The notes beneath the pieces are model-generated. The model was not told where the DNA came from. It was given only the letters and a program-made list of their open reading frames with translations, and ran no database searches. A DNA stretch of 64,000 bases from Malachius bipustulatus. Lineage: Eukaryota > Arthropoda > Insecta > Coleoptera > Melyridae. Below, piece by piece: positions 24,770 through 35,118 of the stretch. Within the stretch, counting starts at the first letter, position 1; each line of letters begins with the position of its first letter. A program made the translations under genes and the position numbers. The stretch covers positions 89,276,186 through 89,340,185 of the forward strand of contig OU342630.1 in assembly GCA_910589415.1 (NCBI GenBank). The letters run 5' to 3'.

Positions 24770-25795
24770 AGTTTGCAGTGCCCAGTATACGAATAGGTCT
24801 ATAAGGCTTTCTGTTCTTTCCCGTTAAGCTTCAATAGTTTGTTTTCGAACAACTTTCGAATGACCCAATCTTGGTAAGTTTTGCCAGTGCTGAGAGGACT
24901 TCCCTCTCAGCCAGTTTCCTAGTGTTATTTTAGAAATGTTCGGTGATATTTCAAATGCTGGTTATGGTCCGATAAATTCATATTCGGCACCTTTCCTGGC
25001 CAAAGAATCCGCAAGGTTGATCTCTCTATTTCAAAGTTACTTCATTGCTCTTTGCTAGGGCATTCAAAGTTAATTGACAGTTCCAGACCAACTTTGGACT
25101 TCTGAAAATATCTTTATTGTTGGCAGTGCATCTTTTGCTGGATCTGCGCACAAAGCTTTCGGCCTGGAAAGTTATGACGTGATTACTTCGGCTCGAGAAG
25201 ACTCTCTTCTTCGAGCCAACGCTACACATCCCAGCTCCAGTTCCTGTGGATGTCTTACATCCATCGGTGAACCATCTGAAATCAGCTGTTAGGAGTTAAT
25301 TTCTGTTGTTCTCTCACACATCATTTCTTCCCGGGAGAAGAAACTTATAAACAGAGCGGCTCATGAATTATGTCCGAGTCCATACGTAAACTGTGACTTT
25401 CTATGTCATTCAGTTACCTAGTTCGCACCAAGTTATAAGCCTTTGGCAAGCTTCTTGCCATCTGTCGGCCTCTCTCTCCAAATAAATATGGAGAGGTAGT
25501 AAGTCCAGTAGGATTTCCATAGCTGGCGACAGTGTGGTGTTAATAGCACCACAGATCGCCAGACAAGCTTGTCTCTGGAGGATAGAAAGCTTTGCTTTGA
25601 CCAGGATCTGCTGGAATTTTGATCATCAAGCGGTACTGCCATAGGCAATCGTAGGTCTCACGACCATTTAGGTACATAAAACCAGTATAATATTTGTTTT
25701 GTTCTTTTCTAATTCCCCATGTTTTACTACAGATTATTTTACACACCCACAAGGAGAGTTTGGCTCTGAAGTTGAAAGCTGAAGTTGATTCCATT
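24770..25795 (-). pseudogene. Non-LTR retrotransposon ORF2 remnant with RNase H
   Basis: Read on the minus strand from 25795, KLSLWVCKIICSKTWGIRK matches the region after the RT domain of insect non-LTR elements (LW.C+..I.KTWG). Next, AINTTLSPAMEILLDLLPLH corresponds to the conserved block with CGAI.TTP..A.E.LL.L.PL. Further on, WFTDGCKTSTGTGAGMC is the first RNase H motif (FTDGSK..GTGAG; D present, S changed to C). At least four frameshifts and many stops make it a fossil. The RT and endonuclease are gone. RNase H suggests an I, R1 or LOA-like clade. Confidence 0.8.
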
Positions 25796-26366
25796 GCATA
25801 TAAATTTTGAAATAAATTTCAATGATATTCGGAAGAAGAGGCCGTGGTCTTTATTTTTAGGAAAAATTAAGTTATTTAAAACTGCCGATATTAATGAAGT
25901 TGAGTTCTCAACTTTACATATCTTTTTTTTTTAGAATTTTTTTCTAATTTTTTTGTGCTGCACGAATTTCCCCCTACAATGTACCGCCATTAAAGACTCA
26001 ACGTGTGTATATAATGGAAAGGAGAGCTCCTAAGATAATGTTTTATTTAATAAACTTACAAACTTTCCGATGAATTTAATTTTCTAATTATATTCATATC
26101 CCCACCTAATTATATCTACATTGTATTTTCTGCTCTGTTTCAATGAAGAAAATATTCTATGTGCTAATTTAACACTCCAGTAATTTTACTCCACCAGAGA
26201 AATTATAATTGATATTATATAAATTTTAGCTTAGAGTAAAATTCAGTTATTCACATGCCTTAAAGTGAAGAATCTTTTGTTTAGTTAGTACATTGATAAT
26301 CAATGCGAACACGACAATGATTTACACAGGTAGGTATATAATATGAATCTAAGTTAATAAACTCAC
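25796..26366 (-). other. Start of the GPCR intron (downstream of exon)
   Basis: The minus-strand intron opens with GTGAGT at 26366-26361. No acceptor plus TM7-coding exon could be found in this stretch or convincingly anywhere to its left. The DNA is AT-rich and otherwise featureless. Confidence 0.5.
26361..26366 (-). other. Splice donor of the GPCR exon
   Basis: GTGAGT follows ..CCAATAG on the minus strand. The junction is phase 1. It falls where receptors of this type pass from extracellular loop 3 into TM7. This supports a real multi-exon gene over a retrocopy. Confidence 0.75.
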
Positions 26367-27306
26367 CTATTGGAGCATAGCATTCCTGTAAGACACCCTG
26401 TCCTTCAATAGCAATTATTATTCCGAATATGCCCTGCGACAGCTCAGTCAGCAGAAACAATAGCAGCACAACCAATAACATCCTGGTAGTCCTTTCCGCC
26501 TGGTTTTCCTTGTATACGTAATTGCACTTGGCGGTTCCATTTCCATTCAACTGCTTTGCTGCGCTAATCCTAGAATCCATCAACAATCTTCTCCGCCTCT
26601 TTGTGGCATATAACACACTTATGATCAATATGGAAAGCACACTTAACAACACACATGGAAACAATTTCATTATCACCCCGTAAATCCAACTTAACAATGT
26701 GACGTGTAAAGTCCCTATGACGTAAATTGTTTCGTTGTGCAGGGTTCGGTTTAAACTCAGAGCCTCGTTTTTATGTTCCTTCAAGACCATGTCTCCTAGG
26801 CTATCGGCCAGTTGATTCTGTCCTAATATTTCTGTATATAGGATTGTAGGTAAGGCTATAAGTGCACTGATAATGTATGTGAAGAATATTACGATTATTG
26901 TCCATTTAAAACTAGCACATAGCATGGTTTTTTGCGACCTAGATATGTAGATATATCTCCATAATGCTAATATCACATTCAGGTAACACGACGTTATATG
27001 CAAGACTTGTGTGAAATATGCATGGAATTTGAAGAATACCGCCCAAGGGTAGGTAAAATTTATAATATTGTCTCGAGAACTTGATATGTTTCTGTGGTAT
27101 GTGAACACTATATATTCAAGCATTTGAAGAAGATCAGCGATAGCTAGGGCTGCGAGAATGAAATTAGTTGGAGACCACATGGGCTTAGTACGTAGTACGA
27201 TGATAATGAGGGCATTTGCGATGGATCCAAAGATGCACACAAATAAACTAAAATATCCATTGTATAGTTTAAAATTTACTCTAAAGTTCTTCAAATCGCA
27301 ATGCAT
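26367..27306 (-). CDS. Class-A neuropeptide GPCR exon (myosuppressin/DMSR-like receptor), partial
   Basis: This exon gives 313 codons plus one base from ATG 27306. It contains six of seven membrane helices: TM1 ~17-38, TM2 ~47-70, TM3 ~92-116, TM4 ~134-157, TM5 ~208-233, TM6 ~275-300. Family signatures include GSIAN in TM1, SPTNFILAALAIADLLQMLEY in TM2, ALWRYIYI in place of DRY at the end of TM3, and ERTTRMLLVVLLLFLLTELSQG around TM6. This pattern is that of the arthropod/nematode myosuppressin and DMSR receptors, which respond to RFamide-type peptides at the plasma membrane and signal through G proteins. NRT and NET in loop 2 are possible glycosylation sites, and KRRRR opens loop 3. The exon ends at CCAATAG|GTGAGT. 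TM7 and the tail must be in another exon. The frame continuing to 26281 is intron. The extracellular N-terminus is only ~15 residues, so an upstream exon is likely; an in-frame stop lies just before the ATG. Confidence 0.85.
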
Positions 27307-27837
27307 TTTTGCTTTGGAGGTGTTGATTTTTGAACATAAAGTTTACTTATTGTCCTCGCATTCATTTAACATTCTTAATCCATATTAGTTGTGTTCCCTG
27401 AAACCAAAAAATATATAAGTTTCCTATACTTCGGAGAATTGTTCGGAGAATACTTAAATTTGACGTATTTTATATAAAATTTGATACCGTCTAAGTAAAT
27501 TGGATTAGTCTTAGTCTTAGAAAGATTTCATCTACTTGGTTAGGTATATTATTATACGGTTATTACATTTAAGATGGAAAAAGACGAGAGGGAAAATAAA
27601 TTATAAAACGTTCTCAAGAAAATATTCAATTTAAGATTTTACATTAACCTGATTCATGAATGATTGCTTTATTACGACTTCGATTTTTCGTTCAAGTTAT
27701 AACTTTTTCTTTTAATTTTTGAGATATATGTTTATAAAGGATATCTATTTATATCAGGATTGCTAAGTGGATTGATTGCTCTTGGATTGCTAAGTTCATG
27801 AAGCGGAGATTCTACACAGGACAAGGCACGGTCAGTT
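27307..27837. other. Upstream flank of the GPCR exon
   Basis: AT-rich sequence without a recognised promoter or 5' exon. In the GPCR frame, a stop codon (TAA) lies about 14 codons upstream of the ATG. Confidence 0.4.
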
Positions 27838-28120
27838 GCAATTTTTTTTTGCAATGACTGGTTAGACGAAGATCGGTCAGCTCAAAAATTCGATTTTTGC
27901 AAATTCTGATCAGCTAGATTTTTTTAAAGGTTCGGTTAGACAAAGCCCGACCAGCTAAAAATTTCGAATTTTGCAGAGTAAGGTAAGCTCGATTTTTTGC
28001 ACAGAAGCGGTTAGATGTATTTCAGAACTCGTAAAATCTAATAATTGAGAATAGTCAAATGTAATTCAGAATACGTTAAATGTAATTGAGAATAGTTAAA
28101 TATTGAGAAAAGTGCAAATT
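27838..28120. repeat. Left repeat arrays of a compound element
   Basis: From 27838 to 28015, about three diverged ~55-base units share CGGTTAGAC(G/A)AA, GACCAGCT and AATTTCGA. From 28020 to 28115, about four ~21-base units (TTAAATGTAATTGAGAATAG) follow. The second array recurs inverted at 29085-29275, so the two may mark the arms of one large element. Confidence 0.65.
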
Positions 28121-28137
28121 CGAATGAAAATACTTAT

Positions 28138-28870
28138 AGCGAATTCGAGTTGGCTGCACTTGCTCGGAGCGAGATCGATCTGTCTCTGAATCAGTTCTGC
28201 CCAGAATTCTGCTCCAGTCCAGAGCAGAACTTTCGCATTTCGACTCTGTATGGAACCGAACTGTGTCAGGGCAGGCCAGAACCAGAGCCAGAGCCAGAGC
28301 GCCATGCACCGGTGCAGTGCAGTGTGTAATCCAGTTTCCCTCCAGTCTGCATTTTCATTATAGCCTTCTACCTATCCCTATCCTATCCTATACCTATCAC
28401 GGTTGTTTGTTGTTATGATGTTATTCTTATTATAACAGAGTCGTGGAACTACAAGGCGTGATCCATTTTAATTATTGTAATAAGTTGTAATTCATACAAT
28501 ACGTAAAATGTACTTATCCACAAATTTTTGGTTTAAGGAATTTACTATATAGGAATCAGTAAGGAATCAGTATTTAATTTTCCCGCTATTTCTAACCTCT
28601 AAATTTACGGGAGTGCACCGTTGCACCGTCAAATTTGACGGTGCAGTTTATTTTGCTCCGGGACAGTTTCGCCATACGACTCGAACATATTTTCCTATGC
28701 ACTGCCAGAGAGCAAGTGTAGCTCGAACACAATTACGATATGCACCGCTAGAGTTCACTTTAACTCGAATACGATTACGAAAAGCACTGGAACGGAGTCC
28801 TACAAATCGAACACGAGATTCCGTCTCGGTGCGCACCCGGAGCAGAAAAGTGCAGTAACTCGAATTCGCT
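28138..28870. mobile_element. 733 bp TIR element with repetitive interior
   Basis: Terminal inverted repeats AGCGAATTCGAGTT are followed by CTGCACTT on both sides. From 28679 onward, about four diverged ~45-base units each start CTCGAA.AC and contain GCAC..AGAG. A 24-base perfect palindrome lies at 28622-28645 and an (AGCCAG)n run at 28283-28304. The frames at 28076-28309 and 28613-28881 lie inside these repeats and are not called as genes. The superfamily is unknown. Confidence 0.75.
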
Positions 28871-29084
28871 ATTAGAAACATAAAATCTTAACTAAAAAAA
28901 ATATTAACATATTCAGCTATACACTTTGTACAGTGAAAATCGTAGCTAAATATGGAATAAACATTTCTCAGAACTATCGTCACATCAAGCAATGGTTCCC
29001 CAGCTAAAGACGCCTCACAGTCACCATTAACGAAAATATAGTGACTTTAGCATGGTCTACTGTCAAATTTACAAATTTATAATT

Positions 29085-29275
29085 ATCTCGATTTCAATTG
29101 ACCCATTCTGAATTCTATTTGATACTTTCCGAATTACATTTAACGCTTCCTCGATTCCATTTAATGCTTTCTCAATTACAATTAACGCATTCTCGAATAC
29201 AATTAACGCATTCGAATTACATTTGACTAATCTCGATTACATTTAACCATTTCTGAATTAAACTTGAAAAGGTGT
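29085..29275. repeat. Right ~20 bp repeat array, inverted to 28020-28115
   Basis: About eight diverged units of the form (T)CTCGAATTACATTTAACGCA follow one another. They are the reverse complement of the array left of the TIR element, which places that element inside a larger inverted structure. Confidence 0.65.
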
Positions 29276-29481
29276 AGATCGCGGGGTTTTCATAGTCAAC
29301 TTTTGTTTTTCTAGTTGGCGCCATATTGTTTTTCACGTCATTTGATGTAAATAAGTCAAGGTAACTGAAAGTTCTCGCAAAAAAAAAAGTCAAAATTATA
29401 GATATTCTTCTGTTTTTGAAATAAAACACTTTTTTTTTCAACGAATAATGGCGTCAATACGACGATATTTTTGGGTATATA

Positions 29482-30859
29482 CAGGGTGTCCCACGACCTG
29501 ACTGCCATAGCTTAAGGGTAGGTGTAGTTTTTCAAGGCGATTCAGGATCTGGTTTTGAAATTTTCCTGAGGCCCTTCGTTTCGATTATACAGGGTGATTT
29601 GTGCAATTTGCCGAAATCTTTGATGAGCGATATCTTTTGAACGAATTTATCGAATTTAACGAAATTTGGTAGGTATGCTCTACTAATGACACTTAATACC
29701 TCGCATTTTTCGCCGATTCGAAAACTGCAGGGCCGTACTAATTTTTTGTGATATCTTTCGGCTTTGTCGAAAAGTTCACCCTGTATGCATTTTATTCAAA
29801 GTTTGGTGCCATTTTCTAAAACTACGTGAAAAATGCTACAATTATGGTAAAAAAAAATACTTGGCATCATTAAACTGAATCGAAGAGAAAATTCAGTTTT
29901 TTAGTTTTTTATTCGGAATTTCAATTCATGTGTTGTTCATAATTGAAGAAAAATCAAATGTGGTTTTTTAAAACTTGCGTATTTTGTAGTTATTTCAAAT
30001 AAATTTACTTTATCTACAGATTTAGCCAAGATTAGGGACCCTTCTACAGATTGTTTCGAGCTAAAAAAAATTTTAAATGGTTTTTAGATCAATTTCAAGG
30101 TCAAGGAAATGTGTTGAGTTTGATGGTGGTCTCCTTGACCATTACCTGCACTGAATTGTAGTTTTTCTTCCCAACATTTGTGTTGATATTTTTCTTCCTG
30201 TTTCGTTTATGTGGATACTTATTTGTCTATGTGGTAATGTGTTAAATGTGTTATTTATTTTGCTGTTAAAACTTATTCTTAGCTCGAAACAATCTGTAGA
30301 AGGGTCCCCAATCTTGGCTAAATCTGTAGATAAAGTAAATTTATTTAAAATAACTACAAAATACGCAAGTTTTGAAAAACCACATTTGATTTTTCTTAAA
30401 TTATTAACAACACATGAATTGAAATTCCGAATAAAAAACTAAAAAACTGAATTTTCTTCTCGATTCAGTTTAATGATGCCAAGTATTTTTCTACCATAAT
30501 TGTAGCATTTTTCACGTAGTTTTAGAAAATAGCCCCAAACTTTGAATAAAATGCATACAGGGTGAACTTTTCGACAAAGTCGAAAGATATAAAAAAAAAT
30601 TAGTACGGCCCTGCAGTTTTCGAATCGGCGAAAAATGCGAGGTATTAAGTGTCATTAGTAGAGCATATCTACCAAATTTCGTTAAATTCGATCAATTCGT
30701 TCAAAAGATATCGCTCATCAAAGATTTCGGAAAATTGCACAAATCACCCTGTATACTCGAAACGAAGGGCCTCAGGAAAATTTCAAAACCAGATCCTGAA
30801 TCGCCTTGAAAAACTACACCTACCCTTAAGCTATGGCAGTCAGGTCGTGGGACACCCTG
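29482..30859. mobile_element. 1378 bp fold-back element, CAGGGTGTCCCACG ends, TA target
   Basis: The left arm (29482 to ~30070) and the right arm (~30275-30859) are inverted copies with only scattered differences over ~585 bases. They surround a ~200 bp spacer. TA stands on each side (29480-29481 and 30860-30861). A transcript would fold into a very long hairpin. No transposase is present; the frames within it are arm sequence. The TA target and TIR suggest mobilisation by a Tc1/mariner-type enzyme, which is inference. Confidence 0.9.
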
Positions 30860-31001
30860 TATATACATATATTTTATTTTCGTCGTATGACGGCATTTCT
30901 TATTGTTAAAGTCGTCCAAAAATGCCAATAATGCGACATCACAGATTGAAAACTTTCTGCCGATTTTCTCTAAAATGACTTAAAACACTTCAAACAAACT
31001 A

Positions 31002-31727
31002 CAGGGTGTACCAGCTCGATTTAGACAATGGTAAGGGCCGTGTAGGTCTCGTCAAGACGAAACGTTTTTTTATTTGAAGTTTTTGGATTTGGACATTCGT
31101 TGCGGAAATATGGCCGACTTCCGGTTTTTCGTTTTTTGACTCCAGTTTCGGCATTTTTAGGTTCTCGCCCAAACTGAAACTAGTTTTGGAAACTCCTTAG
31201 CTTCAGTTACAACTTTCACATTGAAGTCAAGGTTCTATCTCTGTTGGATTCAAAATGGCGACATGCCCAAGACTTTGACATTAAATAGTTTCAAAACTGC
31301 ACGATAAATTCTTTTTTAAGTAGAACAATAATTTTATTAATATAATAGCCTATAATCTTTGTCTGAAAAGTTTCCTAAAATTCCTTCTCGTTTAGGCGCT
31401 ATTTGAGGACAACGAAGATCCTTCATTCAGTGTTTTGAAATTATTTAATGTCAAAGTCTTGGGCATGTCGCCATTTTGAATCCAACAGAGATAGAACCTT
31501 GACTTCAATATGAAAGTTGTAACTGAAGCTAAGGAGTTTCCAAAACTAGTTTCAGTTTGGGCGAGAACCTAAAAATGCCGAAACTGGAGCCAAAAAACTA
31601 AAAACCGGAAGTCGGCCATATTTCCGCAACGAAGGTCCAAATCCAAAAACTTCAAATAAAAAAACGTTTCGTCTTGACGAGACCTACACGTCCCTTACCG
31701 TTGTCTAAATCGAGCTGGTACACCCTG
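31002..31727. mobile_element. 726 bp fold-back element, CAGGGTGTACCAGC ends, TA target
   Basis: Arms of ~296 bases (31002-31298 and 31433-31727) are near-perfect inverted copies around a ~135 bp AT-rich spacer. TA lies on both sides. The termini share CAGGGTGT with the element at 29482, but the arms are otherwise unrelated. No coding sequence is seen. Confidence 0.9.
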
Positions 31728-33046
31728 TAATAGCACCAGAAGCAGCTCTTAAACATTTAGGAAAGATAATATTGTCCAAATTTCCATTTGCAAGAAGTGA
31801 TTCCCCAAGTCTCACTAAACAGATTATTGAAGTATATTTCAGTAACAGAATAATCTTACTCTTCGAATTTCTAATAATAGAAATTCTAGCTCTTGGTCTT
31901 GGTTGTTCATTCATGAGGAAAGTATTCATTAAAGTGATTGACAGCCGCAATCATGCACATTTCATCAACAACTCTTTCCGCCAACTTAAGATTTCATGAT
32001 ATTTTTTTTCACATTTATGAAGTATTTTAATAACATCTGTCAATAAATTGTTAACATGCACTCATAAATTAGAACTGGAATTAAAAAAACCTGCCTACCT
32101 ACGTTCATTAAAAGGATAGCGAAATAATAAATATTTACTTCACAGTAATGTGAATTACCATGTGTTTAGTATGAAAATAAGCAAATTCAAAACATTAATA
32201 TAGATTCAATTTAGCGAATATTATACAAACAAAACCTAATGGTTTAGGTATGAGACCACAAGTAATTATAAAAAACTTCTCGGGCATTAATATAGAGCTT
32301 ATGGAGAAGGTATTTTGATGATTATATTGTTTATTCCCTATGACTCGACTTCTATGTAACTCTCCTGACTGCGATAATCCCGTTACTATGCAAAAAAGCA
32401 AGCAACTAATAAGTTGTAAATTTATTGAATTCTAGCCCATAGCAACTAATCACAACCGTTAAAAGTAGTCTTTTATTTGTTTGGGACTGTTGTGTTTCTA
32501 TACACCGCAATGTAAACAAAAGAGTTTTCTCTGCAAAGTTGTTTTAATTAAAATAATTTCTGATAAGGAATTTACCGTTTTAGTCTTTGTAATAATCTAT
32601 AAGATACATATATCTCTCTTGTAATTATTGTGGTAGTAAATTCATTCTTGTAGTTTATTTTTGTACATACCCACCGCAGAGCAAACACTTTCATTAGAGA
32701 CTTGGGACACATTAGGAAGGTGAAGACATTAATGGAAATATTCCTATGTAAGCCTAACGTACGTGGAAGCAATTACTTAGCTACCTTAAAATATAAATGA
32801 ACTGCTATGTGGTGGAATAAACTTCTGAATTATTTATGTAATAAACTGAGATGAACTACTTTTCAAATTCAATCAATAATTGAAAATAAACCTACAAATC
32901 ACTACGAGTTTATATTCGGGCTCATCCGGATTGGGATAAAAATGATCTGTAGGTACATGGCCATAATACCACCTAGATAATCCTAATACATCCGAACTGA
33001 GACGAAAATATTGTTAAACCTCTCAACGGTGATGCAATTCTATGCA
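31728..33046. other. AT-rich intergenic DNA, nothing assigned
   Basis: Opposing short frames at 31705-31999 overlap without a recognisable domain. Nothing else was found. Confidence 0.4.
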
Positions 33047-33273
33047 ATGGCAAAATTAGCATTTTCAATTTTCCATTATTTTGGTCTCAAAAGAAATTTT
33101 TGAAAATTTTATTTTCTAATTTGCTAGTTAGTGTCATGGAAAGTAATAATTTAATACTACTGTTCAATTATTACTTTCCATTGCACTGTAATTATCAAAT
33201 TAGAAAATAAAATTTTCAAAAATATCTTGTGAGACCAAAATAATGGAAAATTGAAAATGCTAATTTTGCCATT
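33047..33273. mobile_element. 227 bp palindromic MITE
   Basis: The left arm starts AATGGCAAAATTAGCATTTT and runs ~78 bases. The right arm is its near-exact complement ending at 33273. The middle contains a smaller palindrome, GGAAAGTAATAATT. No coding sequence; flanking duplication is unclear. Confidence 0.85.
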
Positions 33274-33825
33274 AAACTCAGTATCCGAGGTTAGAATCAA
33301 TTTAGAACAACTTTTTCGAGTCATTTTTTTCAATATCTCTAACGCGAATCAAAATATCCACAATTGGCTCTCTTTGCAAAGACGTAGTAGGCGGGGTTTA
33401 AAGATCAAATTTCAGTTTGATATAGTAAAAAGTGTGGCTCATCGGTCTGCATGACTGTACAAAATGTCGAACCTCGACTCCTTCAAATAGCGAAAATACA
33501 GGGGAGTCTTCATCTTAAATGCGACACACTGTATATGACATGCTCCGCAAAAGAATGTATAAAGTCAGTCTTTACATAGTTTTACCACCTACAAAAATAA
33601 TATAAAACCATAGGTTATTTCAGTAGCTATGAGAGGGAGCTCCCATTTCTCGTACAAGCAAGTACTACCATCTCACATCAATGTTCAAAAGTGGTCTTGG
33701 AATTATTATGCGTATCCAGCAAATAGGTGATCAGTTGGGCTCACATTCATCATGCCATCCCCCTAGTCTCTTCGCACCTCTACTTCAATCTCTTTCCTCC
33801 CGGGTGTCTTTCTTTCATATCTAAA

Positions 33826-34059
33826 ATGCTTCATATAAAAATGATGACGATTTTAGCGGTAATATTGATGGCCACTGCCATGCACTCTTCAAATAATAAA
33901 GGAGGGTTACACAATATTCTAGTTTCAAATACTCATATTATATCCGGTGAAAATAATTTTGAATTCAAGTTTCACGATGGACTTTTCAGCAGTCTTTTGT
34001 TCTTGGAGACTCCATTCCCCGGAATCCAACAGAGAGGATATTATGTGGCTAAAACTTAG
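33826..34059 (+). CDS. Small ORF with signal-peptide-like start (tentative)
   Basis: This is a 77-codon frame from the second-half ATG of a longer open frame beginning at 33727. It opens MLHIKMMTILAVILMATAMHS, a basic-hydrophobic-small-residue pattern like a cleavable signal peptide. A Gly/Asn-rich stretch follows, with no cysteine framework. There is no homologue that I recognise and no nearby promoter or poly(A) signal. It could be an exon of a secreted protein or a chance frame in AT-rich DNA. Confidence 0.2.
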   Translation: MLHIKMMTILAVILMATAMHSSNNKGGLHNILVSNTHIISGENNFEFKFHDGLFSSLLFLETPFPGIQQRGYYVAKT

Positions 34060-34110
34060 CGTCAGAACTTGATCCAGTTTTCAACAAGCTAGTTCAGTTT
34101 CCTCAGGATA

Positions 34111-34389
34111 GTGGAGAATATTCGTACGGTTGAACAAGTTCTCCTGAACCATCCTTTTCTTAGAAGGGTTGCACGACATTGCTCGCTAACCATAAACCAA
34201 CTGAAGTTCTATCAAACGTATCGACGCCATGCAGTAGGGACTTCGACAGTAGCCAACAGCGGACATGAACTTGCTCTATTGCAATATACGAAGTTGCCTT
34301 TTCGCTTGAAAACGTACAGCGAGAGTAAGGGCCCGTCATTCACCGAGAAAACTTTTTCAAGACAACAGATCATGGTCACGAGTGACTAG
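34111..34389 (+). other. 92-codon open frame, unrecognised
   Basis: The local base composition is more balanced than its neighbours, and the codon choice looks less random (RRVARHCSLTINQLKFYQTY and onward). No domain is recognised. It may be a remnant of an element or of an exon. I do not claim a gene. Confidence 0.2.
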
Positions 34390-34799
34390 ATATGTATATT
34401 TTCACTGGATACATGCAACTGCAAATGCGAAGAAGAAAACACAAACAATTTTAGACCATTTAGATTTTGATAAGGATAAACAAAACGGCGGTTATACTCG
34501 CATATCAATTGGACCAAATCATTAACAAAAAAAATTATTCTGACATTTCATAAAATTGTTTATGAAGTCTCTTTTTACGTTGTGTTTACTTTCTCGCCTC
34601 AAAGTTGGATTTCCTGGTTCTGTTCAGTTTCAATAGAGATTCACAACTACTGTCATTGACGTGCATTAATAATTATTATTAAGTATCTATTAATTTAAAA
34701 ATTTCGCTGATTACAGTAGACCAAGAAATATGAAGAATATGATCTAACCGTTTAATTTAGTTTTCCTGCCGATGAATTAAAATTAAATGGAAAATGTAG

Positions 34800-34804
34800 C
34801 GGCC
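34800..34804. repeat. Left target-site duplication CGGCC of the BEL element
   Basis: It matches 42826-42830 exactly. Five bases is a usual length for BEL/Pao integration. The pre-insertion site reads ..TGTAG-CGGCC-CAAAG.. Confidence 0.9.
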
Positions 34805-34978
34805 TGTTATCGTGTGACTTCTGGGTATTATTTTCAGAAGTAAAACACTCAAACTTTCGATAAATAGTAATGCTTTTAATTAGGACGAAATTACAACATG
34901 AATTCGGTCAGACATTTTTTCTGACACTGTCATAATAACAATACATAATAATTATCATTGTTAACAAAAACAGTAACA
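34805..34978 (-). repeat. 3' LTR of the BEL element
   Basis: 174 bp with TGTTA..TAACA ends. No TATA box is evident. It is preceded on the minus strand by an AAGGGGGGCGATA polypurine tract (34979-34992) that primes plus-strand synthesis. Confidence 0.95.
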
Positions 34979-35118
34979 TATCGCCCCCCTTGAAAGGCCA
35001 GGCTTTCAAAATGAATACAACAATAATATAACATTTCTTGCTTAATGCACTACCTAGGTAGGTATAATAACAAAAATCAATGTTTGTAACAAATGTAAAT
35101 TGTAAATCATCACGGTTG

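Noticed and set aside
28076..28881. Opposing 70-80 codon frames near 28.1 and 28.7 kb
   Set aside because: They lie within the TIR element and its ~45 bp repeat units, so their length follows from the repeats.
30209..30928. Frames in the 1.4 kb fold-back element
   Set aside because: They read through mirror-image arm sequence and have no protein-like features.
31705..31999. Opposite overlapping frames after the second fold-back element
   Set aside because: No recognisable domain; one begins inside the element arm.
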